Shown: positions 28,599 to 36,083 of the stretch, piece after piece
Layout: each line of letters begins with the position of its first letter
Numbering within the stretch: the stretch's first letter is position 1
Assembly (NCBI GenBank): GCA_021325655.1
Contig: JAJPGT010000029.1
Coordinates: 1-64,000, forward strand
Reading direction: 5' to 3'
Length of the DNA stretch: 64,000 bases
Origin: Pseudomonadota bacterium
Lineage (GTDB): Bacteria; Chloroflexota; UBA6077; JAJPGT01
Made by a program: the position numbers and the translations under genes
The notes under the pieces: model-generated
Database searches by the model: none
Told to the model about the DNA's origin: nothing
What the model saw: only the letters and a program-made list of their open reading frames with translations

Positions 28599-28627
28599 AG
28601 CCTACACTGGCGTACCGTATTTGTCAA
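28599..28627 (-). promoter_or_regulatory. Sigma-70-type promoter of the binding-protein/amidohydrolase operon
   Basis: On the minus strand TTGACA (28627-28622), a 17-base spacer and TAGGCT (28604-28599). The 14 bases ACAGCGTTGACAAA (28633-28620) recur with one change at the other sugar operon promoter (34633-34620). Confidence 0.75.
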
Positions 28628-28669
28628 CGCTGTGCAGCTTTACTAGACACATCCTCGGGATCGAGCGCG

Positions 28670-29407
28670 ATGGACCGCGAGCGTGTTCCGGCGGGCATGC
28701 CGCCCGCCTGGCCGTACTACCAGCTTCCCTGCGAGTACCGGGACGTGCGCTTCCAGCAGCTTTTCTTCCAGGCCGACCCGGCGGCGGTTGCGCCGCTGGT
28801 CCCGGCCCCGCTGGAGCCGGTGGCCTCCGGGCTGTGCGCCAGCGTAGCGATCGATGTCCCCTTTGCCTCGAGCTACGGCAGCTTCCAGGAGTGGTTCCTC
28901 GAGGTCGAGTGCCAGTTCCGCGGCGGGCGCGGCTTCTATGTTCCGCTCGTCTGCCTGAACAACGTCCGGGCCATCTGCGCCGGCCGCGAGATCTACGGCA
29001 CGCCCAAGGTCTGGGCGGAGGTGAGCCTGGAGGCGGACGGGGAGGCGCTGCTGGGGCGCGCTCGGCTGGAAGAGGCGCTGCTGGTCGAGCAGCGGACCGT
29101 GACCAACCAGCGAGCCCGCCCCGAGGAGCTGCCAGCCACCTTCCCCGCCTACCGGCTGAAGCTGATCCCGTCTGCCGACGGCCGGGGCGCAGCAGTCCGG
29201 CAGCTCGTCACCGCCAGCCCGAGCGCAACGGAGCTGCGCGACCTGCGCCGGGGCAGCGGGGAGGTCCGCTTCGGCCAGGCGGGAGGGATCGACCTGCGCG
29301 GCCTGCGGCCCCGGCAGCTCCTGGACGCCTTCACCTTTCGCCTCAGCTACGAGGAGGGCTGGGGCGAGATCGTCTACGACGAGCTGGCCGAGCTCAGAAC
29401 TCGATGA
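28670..29407 (+). CDS. Acetoacetate decarboxylase-family protein
   Basis: 245 residues from ATG 28670; only a weak GGGA precedes it. LPCEYRDVRFQQLFFQADPA, FYVPLVCLNNVRAICAGREI and YGTPKVWAEVSLEADGEALL match the acetoacetate decarboxylase (ADC) fold. In clostridial ADC the Schiff-base Lys115 and the pKa-lowering Lys116 are adjacent (PKK). Here the sequence is PKV, so the second lysine is replaced. Family members with such changes catalyse other aldol/dehydration chemistry, so decarboxylation should not be assumed. It is the only plus-strand gene in the 19-34 kb island and its 3' end overlaps the alcohol dehydrogenase gene by 14 bases. Confidence 0.78.
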   Translation: MDRERVPAGMPPAWPYYQLPCEYRDVRFQQLFFQADPAAVAPLVPAPLEPVASGLCASVAIDVPFASSYGSFQEWFLEVECQFRGGRGFYVPLVCLNNVRAICAGREIYGTPKVWAEVSLEADGEALLGRARLEEALLVEQRTVTNQRARPEELPATFPAYRLKLIPSADGRGAAVRQLVTASPSATELRDLRRGSGEVRFGQAGGIDLRGLRPRQLLDAFTFRLSYEEGWGEIVYDELAELRTR

Positions 29408-30485
29408 TCGCCCGCGCGTTCTCCCCGGCCGCCAGCGCCCGGAACGCCTCGTTCGCCTCGTCCGGGCTGTAGCGCCGAGTGATCAGCTCGTCGATCCGCA
29501 GCGTCCCGGCCAGGTACAGGTCCACCAGGCGGGGAAAGTCGTCGAACGTGCGCGCCGAGCCGTAGCGCGAGCCAAGCAATCGCCGCTCGTTGCCGAAGCC
29601 GATGATGCTGAACGGCTCCAGGACGATCGGCTGCCCGACCGCCGGCATTCCCACCGCCACGCAGGCGCCGCCCGGCGCCAGGGAGTCCCATGCCTGCTGG
29701 TAGGCGCGGGCGTCGCCGACCGCCACCACCGCGTAGTCGGCCCCGCGCCCGGTGATCTGCTTGATCGCCGCGGGCACGTCCTGGCGCGCGGCGTTGACGA
29801 CGTGCGTTGCCCCCATCGCCCGGGCGAACTCGAGCTTGTTGTCGGCCACGTCTACCGCGACCAACGGGTTGGCCCCGACGAGCCGGCCGCCCTGGACGGC
29901 GTTGAGGCCGACGCCGCCGCAGCCGAACACCGCCAGGCTCTCGCCCGGCTGCAGCCGGGCGGTGTTGATCACCGCACCAACCCCAGTCATCACCGAGCAG
30001 CCGATCAGCGCCGCCTTGTCCAGCGGCATGTCGTCGCGGATCTTGATCGCGCAGCTCTCGGGCACGACCGCGACGGAGGCATAGGTGGCGGGACCGTAGT
30101 GGTAGACGTCCTGGCCGTCCAGGCGCATCCGGACCGTGCGGTCCATCAGATAGCCGAACGGCATCTGCTCGGCGCACAGCACCGGGCGCCCGGTGACGCA
30201 GTAGTGGCAGCGGCCACAGGTGGGTGCCCAGGAGATGATGACGTGGTCGCCGGGCTGGAGCCGGGTCACGCCGGGCCCCACCCGCTCGACCACCCCGGCC
30301 CCCTCATCGCCCAGCACCATCGGGACCGGCATCTCGCCCCAGGAGCCGTCCGCGGCGTGCAGGCAGCTATGGCAGACGCCGCTGGCAGCTATGCGGACCG
30401 CCACCTCGCCCGCCCGGGGCTCCTCCAGCTCGACCTCTTCCACCGTCAGCGGCTCGCGCACCCGCCGCAGCACGATCGCTTTCAT
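29394..30485 (-). CDS. Zinc-dependent alcohol dehydrogenase (MDR superfamily)
   Basis: 363 residues. GGGAG precedes ATG 30485. Catalytic zinc ligands: Cys in SGVCHSCLHAADG, the GDEGAGVVERVGPGV motif, and Cys174-type in ALIGCSVMTGVGA. The structural zinc lobe is CGRCHYCVTGRPVLC, with four cysteines. Cofactor fold FGCGGVGLNAVQ; the acidic end of the second strand, AVDVADNK, suggests NAD+. Resembles the S-nitrosomycothiol/class III-like group of dehydrogenases. It is the last gene of the operon binding protein - permease/ATPase - SDR - ADH, so oxidation of the imported sugar or polyol is a likely role (inference). Confidence 0.88.
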   Translation of the reverse strand: MKAIVLRRVREPLTVEEVELEEPRAGEVAVRIAASGVCHSCLHAADGSWGEMPVPMVLGDEGAGVVERVGPGVTRLQPGDHVIISWAPTCGRCHYCVTGRPVLCAEQMPFGYLMDRTVRMRLDGQDVYHYGPATYASVAVVPESCAIKIRDDMPLDKAALIGCSVMTGVGAVINTARLQPGESLAVFGCGGVGLNAVQGGRLVGANPLVAVDVADNKLEFARAMGATHVVNAARQDVPAAIKQITGRGADYAVVAVGDARAYQQAWDSLAPGGACVAVGMPAVGQPIVLEPFSIIGFGNERRLLGSRYGSARTFDDFPRLVDLYLAGTLRIDELITRRYSPDEANEAFRALAAGENARAIIEF

Positions 30486-30512
30486 CCCTCGTCTCCCTGC
30501 TCCGCTTGCCAG

Positions 30513-31292
30513 CTACCAGACCGTCCAGCCGCCGTCGACGACGATACTTTGCCCGGTGACGAATTTTGCTCCCTCCGAGGCCAGAAACACGACCGCCGCC
30601 TTCAGGTCGTCGTCGTCGCCCACCCGGCGCATCGGGGTGCCGGCGATGAGCGCCGCCTCCAGCTCCGGGGTGACCAGCGGCCGGTTGTTCTCGGTATAAG
30701 GGAACATCCCCGGGCAGATGGAGTTGACGCACACCCCGAACGGCGCCAGCCGCGCTCCGAGGTAGTGGGTGATGCCCTGCAGCCCGTGCTTGGCGGCGAA
30801 GTAAGGGGCGTTGTCCCACTCGATCCCGGGGTAGCGGGAGCGGTCGCCGCCGACCAGGCCGTAGATGGAGGAGATGTTGATGATCCGCCCCCAGCGCCGC
30901 TCGATCATCTCCGGGGCGAAGAGCTGGCAGAGACGGAACGGCGCATCGAGGTTCACCGCCAGGACGCGGCGCCAATCCTCCAGGGTGACCTCCAGCCAGG
31001 GCTTCACCTGGCCGCCGCCGGCGTTGTTCACCAGAATGTCCACTCGCCCGGCCTCCGCCTTCAGGCGCTGCAGGTCGGCCTCGCTGGTCACGTCAGCCGG
31101 GATCACCTGTGCCTCCACCCCGAAGGCGCGCACCTCCGCGGCGCAGCCCTCCAGCGGCGCCTGCCGCCGGCCGCAGAGCACCAGGTCGGCACCGGCCTCG
31201 GCCAGCCCGAGTGCCATCTGCTTACCCAGCCCGGTTCCGGCGCCGGTGACCAGCGCCCGCCTGCCCTCCAGGCTCAACAGCCTCAAGCCCAT
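30513..31292 (-). CDS. Short-chain dehydrogenase/reductase
   Basis: 259 residues. AAGGAG precedes ATG 31292. Classical SDR: cofactor motif TGAGTGLGKQ, DVTSEADLQRLK, NNAGGGQ, catalytic Ser in INISSIYG with Tyr and Lys in YFAAKHGLQG, and VDGGWTVW at the end. An arginine-rich turn CGRR after strand 2 suggests NADP(H) use. It lies 27 bases upstream of the alcohol dehydrogenase gene and 17 bases downstream of the transporter fusion gene. Probably acts on a sugar or polyol brought in by that transporter, as in gluconate- or erythritol-type pathways (inference). Confidence 0.88.
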   Translation of the reverse strand: MGLRLLSLEGRRALVTGAGTGLGKQMALGLAEAGADLVLCGRRQAPLEGCAAEVRAFGVEAQVIPADVTSEADLQRLKAEAGRVDILVNNAGGGQVKPWLEVTLEDWRRVLAVNLDAPFRLCQLFAPEMIERRWGRIINISSIYGLVGGDRSRYPGIEWDNAPYFAAKHGLQGITHYLGARLAPFGVCVNSICPGMFPYTENNRPLVTPELEAALIAGTPMRRVGDDDDLKAAVVFLASEGAKFVTGQSIVVDGGWTVW

Positions 31293-31309
31293 CTCGCCTC
31301 TCCTTTCCG

Positions 31310-33187
31310 TCAGTTCACAGACGTGGGGACGCCGTCCGGGCCGCCCCGCAGGCCGGCCGGGATGATGCCAGCCATCAAGTGGACGAGCTGCGGCTGGGTG
31401 ACGCTCGCGGCCGGGCCGTCGAAGACGACCTGGCCGAGCCGCAGCACGACGATGCGATCTGCCACGGAGAACACCGTTTCGATGTCGTGGGTGATCATCA
31501 GGATCGCGGCGTTGCGGGCCGCGAGCGCGCGGATCAGCGCAAGGACACTCTCGGTCTGGGCGACACCCAGCGCCGCGGTCGGCTCATCCAGGATCACCAG
31601 CGCCACGCCCCGCTCGGCGACGCGGGCGATGGCGACGGATTGGCGCTGGCCACCGGAGAGCGAACCGACCGGCTGGTGGTAGTCGTCCAGCGCGATGTTC
31701 AGCTCCAGCAGTCGCTCGCGGGCGATCTGCTCCGCGGCGGCATCGTCGCGCAGCGCGAGCGGCCCCCAGGAGGTGCGTACTGGCTCTTTGCCCAGCACCA
31801 GGTTGTGGGCGGCGCCCAGGTTCGGGCAGAGCGCCAGGTCCTGGTAGACGGTCTCGATCCCGGCGGCGCGGGCAGCGGCCGGGCTGTCCAGCCGCAGCGG
31901 CCGGCCGAGCAGCTCCATCATCCCCTCGTCGGGCTGCAGCACCCCGCTGATCATCTTGATCAGCGTACTTTTGCCGGCGCCGTTATCGCCCACCAGGCAG
32001 ACGATCTCCCCGGCCGCGACCGCCAGGCTCGCCTGGCGCACCGCGGCGATCGAGCCGAAGCTCTTGGACAGCTCCCGGGCGCAGAATACCGTCTGGCCGG
32101 GCGGAGTCGCGGCCCGGGCCGGCGCCGGGGCCGTTCGGCGCTGCTCCACCTCGGCCCGCAGCACGCCACGGGTGTCTGTTCGCGCCTCCCGGGTGACGCT
32201 GCGCGCCCGGCGATAGGCGGCGTACTGGTCGGCCGCCAGCGCCAGCAGTAGGATGCTGCCGCGGGCGATCTGCTGGTACCAGTCCTGGAGCCCGGCGAAG
32301 ATCATCCCAGCGTTCAGCACCCCGATGGTGACGACCCCGATGAACACGCCGAGCGGGTGGCCGGAGCCGCCGGTGAAGCCGACCCCGCCCAGGATCACCG
32401 CGGTCAGCACGTCGAACTCGAAGCTCAGCCCGATCGCCGGCGTCCCGCTGCCCAGCCGGGCGGTGGCCAGCACCGCCACCAGCCCCATCAAGAAACCGTT
32501 GAAGGCGTACAGCCCGGTGACGAGGGTGTCTGTCTGGACGCCGTTCAGCCGAGCCGCGGCGGCGTTGCCGCCGATCGCGTAGGTGCGCAGCCCAACCACG
32601 GTGCGGGTGAGCACCAGGCCGCCCAGCACGAACACGACCAGCGCCACCAGCACCGGGACCGGCATCGGCCCGAGATATGTCCGGCCGAGCGCGAGGAACC
32701 CGGCCGGGAAGCCGAACACGGAGACACCGCCGCTGACTACGTAGGCGAGCCCGCGGTAGATCGCGGTGGTTCCGATCGTCACGATGAGCGGCGAGATCTT
32801 CAGCACCCGCACCAGCAGCCCGTTCACCAGCCCCAACAGCGTCCCGAGTGCGAGCGCGACCACGACGGTGAGCGCCGGGTTCTGGGTGGCGCGGGCGACG
32901 ACGGCGCTGACGATCGAGATCAGCGCGTACTGGCCGCCGATCGACAGGTCGACATTGCCGGAGATGAGCAGGAACGCCTCCCCGACCGCGGCGATGGCGA
33001 TGGAGGAGGTGCTGAGCAGGATCGTGAAGCCGTTGCTCACGGTCAGGAAGTTGTCGAAGGCGACCCCGAAGAACAGGATCAGGGCCAGGCAAAGCAGCGC
33101 CAGCCCGAGCCGATTCATCGGGTCCCAGGCCCGCGCCGCGCGGCGCGGACTCCGCGCTCGGAGCAGGCTCAGCCTCGCAGTTGCCAT
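31310..33187 (-). CDS. Sugar ABC transporter permease-ATPase fusion (RbsC-FrcA type)
   Basis: 625 residues. Residues 1 to about 325 form an RbsC/CUT2-type permease of about eight to ten helices: GNVDLSIGGQYALISIVSAV, LKISPLIVTIGTTAIYRGLA, YAIGGNAAAARLNGVQTD and ILGGVGFTGGSGHPLGVFIG. An Arg/Ala/Pro-rich linker of about 45 residues follows. Then a single ABC ATPase domain: Walker A VGDNGAGKSTLIKM near residue 400, QDLALCPNL, signature LSGGQRQSVAIARV, Walker B VALVILDEPTAAL and H-loop MITHDIETV. CUT2 systems normally encode these as two proteins, with a double ATPase in the ribose type or a single one in the fructose (FrcA) type. Fusion of single ATPase and permease gives a two-component transporter with the binding protein upstream. 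Confidence 0.9.
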   Translation of the reverse strand: MATARLSLLRARSPRRAARAWDPMNRLGLALLCLALILFFGVAFDNFLTVSNGFTILLSTSSIAIAAVGEAFLLISGNVDLSIGGQYALISIVSAVVARATQNPALTVVVALALGTLLGLVNGLLVRVLKISPLIVTIGTTAIYRGLAYVVSGGVSVFGFPAGFLALGRTYLGPMPVPVLVALVVFVLGGLVLTRTVVGLRTYAIGGNAAAARLNGVQTDTLVTGLYAFNGFLMGLVAVLATARLGSGTPAIGLSFEFDVLTAVILGGVGFTGGSGHPLGVFIGVVTIGVLNAGMIFAGLQDWYQQIARGSILLLALAADQYAAYRRARSVTREARTDTRGVLRAEVEQRRTAPAPARAATPPGQTVFCARELSKSFGSIAAVRQASLAVAAGEIVCLVGDNGAGKSTLIKMISGVLQPDEGMMELLGRPLRLDSPAAARAAGIETVYQDLALCPNLGAAHNLVLGKEPVRTSWGPLALRDDAAAEQIARERLLELNIALDDYHQPVGSLSGGQRQSVAIARVAERGVALVILDEPTAALGVAQTESVLALIRALAARNAAILMITHDIETVFSVADRIVVLRLGQVVFDGPAASVTQPQLVHLMAGIIPAGLRGGPDGVPTSVN

Positions 33188-33214
33188 CTCCGCTCTCCCG
33201 CGGCCGCCCCCGGG

Positions 33215-34411
33215 CTAAGCGGAGAAGTCGATGAAGTTCTGGCGGGTGTCGTAGCTGATGCTGCCGAGCATGGTGAAGTACGTCGAAGCGGACTTCCAGG
33301 TGTTGCGAACGTCGTCCATCGACGCCTGGAAGGCGTCGATCGTCTCCCCCGAGTTCAGCTCGATCGCGTTGAACTGCATTACCTGCGGAATCGTCTTCCC
33401 CTCCAGCCAGTCGGCGGCGAACTGGCCCCAGGCATAGCCCATCATCGGGTAGGCGAAGGCGAAGCTGGCTTTGTAGGGACCGCCCTGGCGCACCTTGTTC
33501 AACGCCTCCTTGTCGCCGTCGATTCCGGAGATGTAGATCTTGTCGTTGGCCTTGCCCGCGGCTTCCAGCGCCGCCAGCGCCCCCAGGCAGAGGGTGTCGC
33601 CGCCCAGGATAACGTTGACGTCCGGGTGCGCCTGGAGCACGGTGTTCATGGTGTTGAAGCCGGCCTCGTTGGTGATCTTGCCGGCGTTCACGTCGCTGAC
33701 GATCTCGACACCCGGGCCGGCCGTCTTCACCCCGTCCAGCACCCCCTTGTGGCGGGCGATCAGCACCTCGATGGTGTCGATGTTGAAGTAGTGGACCTTG
33801 GCCTGGCCGTTCAGGTTCTCGGTGATCCACTTCGCCGCCGCCAGCCCCTGGGTGTAGCCCACCTTGTACTGGTCGGCTACCGCCTGTACCGTGCTCGGCG
33901 GGGTGACCAGCGACATCACCGCGATCCCCTGGTCAATCGCCTGCTGCATCAGCGGCTTCTGGGCGTTGGCGTCCAGCGGCTGGATGCACAGCGCCGCGAT
34001 TCCACGCTGCAGGAAGGTGTTGATCTGCTCGATGTTCTTGGCCGAGTCGTCGTTGGCGATCGCGGTAATGAAGTCGAGCCCACGGTCCTGCGCCGCCAAC
34101 TGGATCGAATTGGTGATCGCCAGGAAGAACTCGGCGTCGGAGGTGTTCGCCCAGGCGATGCGGGCCGGCAGGTCCGGCTTGGACCCGACGCTGTCGCTCG
34201 GGACGAACGGCTGAAGCTGGCTGGTGGCGGTGACCTTGCCGGGGGTGGGCGTCGGCGTGTCGTCGGCGGCGACGATGAACCCGGCCGAGCGCGTCGGCGC
34301 GGCCAGCGCAGAGGAGGAGACTGCAGCGAGCAGAGCGGTCGCGCCGCCAAGGCCGAGCAGCCGCAGCATCTGCCGCCGCGAGACTGTGCGAGGGGCTGGA
34401 GAAGCCGACAT
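33215..34411 (-). CDS. Tat-exported sugar-binding protein (RbsB/periplasmic binding protein type)
   Basis: 398 residues from ATG 34411 (GGGAGG upstream). The Tat signal is SRRQMLRLLGLGGATALLA, similar in wording to the other Tat binding protein in the window. After a Thr/Pro linker comes a type I periplasmic binding fold: ARIAWANTSDAEFFLAITN, INTFLQRGIAALCIQPLDAN, QAIDQGIAVMSLVTPP, LGGDTLCLGALAALEAAG and ISGIDGDKEALNKVRQGG. The last two motifs contact the sugar in ribose- and xylose-binding relatives. First gene of the operon with the permease-ATPase fusion 27 bases downstream. Ligand unknown. Confidence 0.9.
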   Translation of the reverse strand: MSASPAPRTVSRRQMLRLLGLGGATALLAAVSSSALAAPTRSAGFIVAADDTPTPTPGKVTATSQLQPFVPSDSVGSKPDLPARIAWANTSDAEFFLAITNSIQLAAQDRGLDFITAIANDDSAKNIEQINTFLQRGIAALCIQPLDANAQKPLMQQAIDQGIAVMSLVTPPSTVQAVADQYKVGYTQGLAAAKWITENLNGQAKVHYFNIDTIEVLIARHKGVLDGVKTAGPGVEIVSDVNAGKITNEAGFNTMNTVLQAHPDVNVILGGDTLCLGALAALEAAGKANDKIYISGIDGDKEALNKVRQGGPYKASFAFAYPMMGYAWGQFAADWLEGKTIPQVMQFNAIELNSGETIDAFQASMDDVRNTWKSASTYFTMLGSISYDTRQNFIDFSA

Positions 34412-34476
34412 ACATGTCCTCCCAGAGTATGGCCAGAATGTGAACGACGGGTTGGCTGTGCCGGAGACCTCTTCAG

Positions 34477-34506
34477 CATCCCGCCAGCGAGGAGCATGGC
34501 GGGATG
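34477..34506 (-). other. Leader hairpin in the 5' region of the sugar-binding protein operon
   Basis: Perfect 10-bp inverted repeat (34477-34486 and 34497-34506) with a 10-base loop, between the promoter at 34599-34627 and ATG 34411. On the minus-strand RNA the loop contains CTCCTC, complementary to the ribosome site GGGAGG. Confidence 0.45.
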
Positions 34507-34598
34507 GGTCCTGTACCTCGCCCTCCTTTCGCCGTCGCGCCGGGGTGCTGGGGTGGACCACCCCCAGGCCGTGCCTGGCCTCGGCCAGGTGTGCAGCG

Positions 34599-34627
34599 AA
34601 GCTACACGACTGTTCGCAGTTTGTCAA
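34599..34627 (-). promoter_or_regulatory. Sigma-70-type promoter of the second sugar transporter operon
   Basis: On the minus strand TTGACA (34627-34622), a 17-base spacer and TAGCTT (34604-34599), giving an untranslated leader of about 180 bases. It shares ACAG(C/T)GTTGACAAA and GTGTAG with the promoter at 28599-28627. It overlaps the last codons of the MalK remnant. Confidence 0.75.
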
Positions 34628-35175
34628 CACTGTCCAGAAACAGCGGCATGAGGAACGGCCAAGCGGGGCAGGCTCGCGGGCGAGGCCAGCCGCGCGCCGC
34701 TGGCGCCATCGAACAGGTGGACTGCCTCGGGCGGGACGTGGAAGCCGAGCGGGGCGTGGGGCGCGGCGCTGACGGCGCGGCTCGGGGTGATCGCGACGAT
34801 GGTGGCCCCGCCCACGGCCAGATAGACGACGTCCGGGGAGCCGAGCCGCTCGACCAGCTTCAGCTCCGCGGTGTGCGGCAAGCTGCCGGCCGGGCCGACC
34901 TCCACTGCCTCGGGCCGGAAGCCGGGCAGCAGCTCCGGGGGTGGTGCTGCGAGGCCATTGGGCAGGGGGACCTGGAGGCTGCCCGCGTCCAGCACCGCGC
35001 CGGCCGCGGGGTCGGCCGCCAGCCGCGCCGGGAGAAGGTTCATCGGTGGGCTGCCCAGGAACGTGGCGACGAAGGTGTTGGCCGGGCGATCGTACACTTC
35101 CAGCGGCCCGATCTGCTGGACCCGCCCCTTGTTCAGTACCACCACCGTGTCGGCCAGCGTCATCGCCTCTCGCAG
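34624..35175 (-). pseudogene. 5'-truncated MalK/UgpC-type ABC ATPase (C-terminal half only)
   Basis: The frame reads [20 protein letters not shown], then [20 protein letters not shown] and PPMN, followed by the TOBE/regulatory domain with [13 protein letters not shown] and [17 protein letters not shown]. These match MalK-type proteins from about residue 196 of roughly 370 onward. Walker A, Q-loop, signature, Walker B and the H-loop histidine are all absent. Just upstream of EAM the similarity stops at Leu (35175-35173), with an in-frame TGA one codon further on (35181-35179). No ribosome site precedes ATG 35163. This is a remnant left by a deletion or rearrangement; the neighbouring MalF/MalG operon has no ATPase of its own. 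Confidence 0.8.
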
Positions 35176-35419
35176 TGCTCAGTGGGACAAGATCCCGTGA
35201 GCGACGCATTGCAGGCGATCGAGGTGGCCAGCGCCATTACCTCCGAAAATGGGACTGGCCGAAGGAGCGCGCTGGCCGCCCTGGGCAGGCGACACCGAGA
35301 GTTGTCCGAGGTCTAACACGGCGGTAACGCTGTGGCTGAGCTTGTGGCACAGCGGCTGCATAAACAGAAGTGGTAGGAGTGGGCCAGAGCAGAGCCCCGA
35401 AGATGGAGGAGAACAGCCG

Positions 35420-35950
35420 ATGCGGACACCACGGACGCTCGCATACCTGATTGGCTCGTTCGGAATGCTCGCGTGGACGACGGTCGGTAGCGCCGCTGCG
35501 CAGCAGGCGCCGGACCCGGCCACGAACTGGGTCGCCAATCACCCCGAGGTGGTGATGGATTGGGCAACCAACCATCCGGATGCCATGATCGACTTCATCA
35601 CCAACCATCCGGAGGCGTTCATCGACGTTATCAATAACCACCGCCAGGCGTTTATTGACGAGGTCACCAACCACCCGGATGCCTTCCTGGATGAGGTGGC
35701 GAACCATCCGGACGCGGTGATGGACGAGATCGCCAACCACCCGCACGCGTTCATTGCCGAGGTGAACAACCACCGCGACGCCTTTACTGACTTCACCCGC
35801 AATCACTGGGATGCGTTCACCGACGCGCTGGCGAACCACCCGGACGCCGTGCGGGACGAGATCTTCAATCACCCGGACGCGATGCAGGCGCTGATTACGA
35901 ACCATCCACAGGCGTTCGCCGACTTGATGAACGCGCTGCAGCACGGCTAA
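35420..35950 (+). CDS. Exported protein made of twelve 11-residue NHP-x-A repeats
   Basis: 176 residues from ATG 35420, with GGAGGAG well placed upstream. Signal peptide MRTPRTLAYLIGSFGMLAWT followed by TVGSAAA, likely cut before QQAPD. From residue 40 to 171 the chain is twelve perfect-length 11-residue units without a single indel. The consensus is Asn-His-Pro-Asp-Ala-Phe/Val-x-Asp-Glu-Ile/Val-x, e.g. NHPDAVMDEIA and NHPEAFIDVIN. It ends in ALQHG. Asn-His is kept in all twelve units; Pro is changed in three (two NHR, one NHW). Each unit looks like one helix begun by the Asn-His-Pro cap, giving a solenoid or long rod with a ladder of His and acidic side chains. I know no described family with this unit; metal or heme binding or a surface scaffold are guesses. 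Confidence 0.85.
   Translation: MRTPRTLAYLIGSFGMLAWTTVGSAAAQQAPDPATNWVANHPEVVMDWATNHPDAMIDFITNHPEAFIDVINNHRQAFIDEVTNHPDAFLDEVANHPDAVMDEIANHPHAFIAEVNNHRDAFTDFTRNHWDAFTDALANHPDAVRDEIFNHPDAMQALITNHPQAFADLMNALQHG
35537..35932 (+). repeat. Tandem 33-base repeats, 12 copies, coding for 11-residue units
   Basis: Twelve consecutive 33-base units in the exported repeat protein. Each begins AA(T/C)CA(T/C) and most then have CC(G/C/A)(G/C)A. They are diverged in DNA but conserved in protein, which indicates selection on the protein rather than recent slippage. Confidence 0.85.
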
Positions 35951-35991
35951 TCCGCGGGGTCTTCAGGCACCTGGCCTGGTTGGTATAGGGA

Positions 35992-36023
35992 GCAGGGCCG
36001 CGGCCGATCGGCCGCGGCCCTGC
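35992..36023. terminator. Bidirectional terminator hairpin
   Basis: Perfect 14-bp stem with GATC loop (35992-36005 and 36010-36023) between the convergent repeat-protein gene and the SnoaL-like gene. Confidence 0.75.
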
Positions 36024-36083
36024 CGCGTTTGTCGAGCCCCGGGGAGCAGGGGCAGCGGTGCGAGGCGAACGCGGCGGCCTGGC

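Noticed and set aside
34504..35316. Plus-strand ORF across the MalK remnant
   Set aside because: Most of it is antisense to the remnant; only the last 40 codons beyond the junction look protein-like and they may be the tail of another truncated gene.
35237..35944. Long minus-strand ORF with many histidine/valine repeats
   Set aside because: It is the antisense mirror of the 33-base repeat array; the plus frame has the ribosome site, signal peptide and regular protein units.
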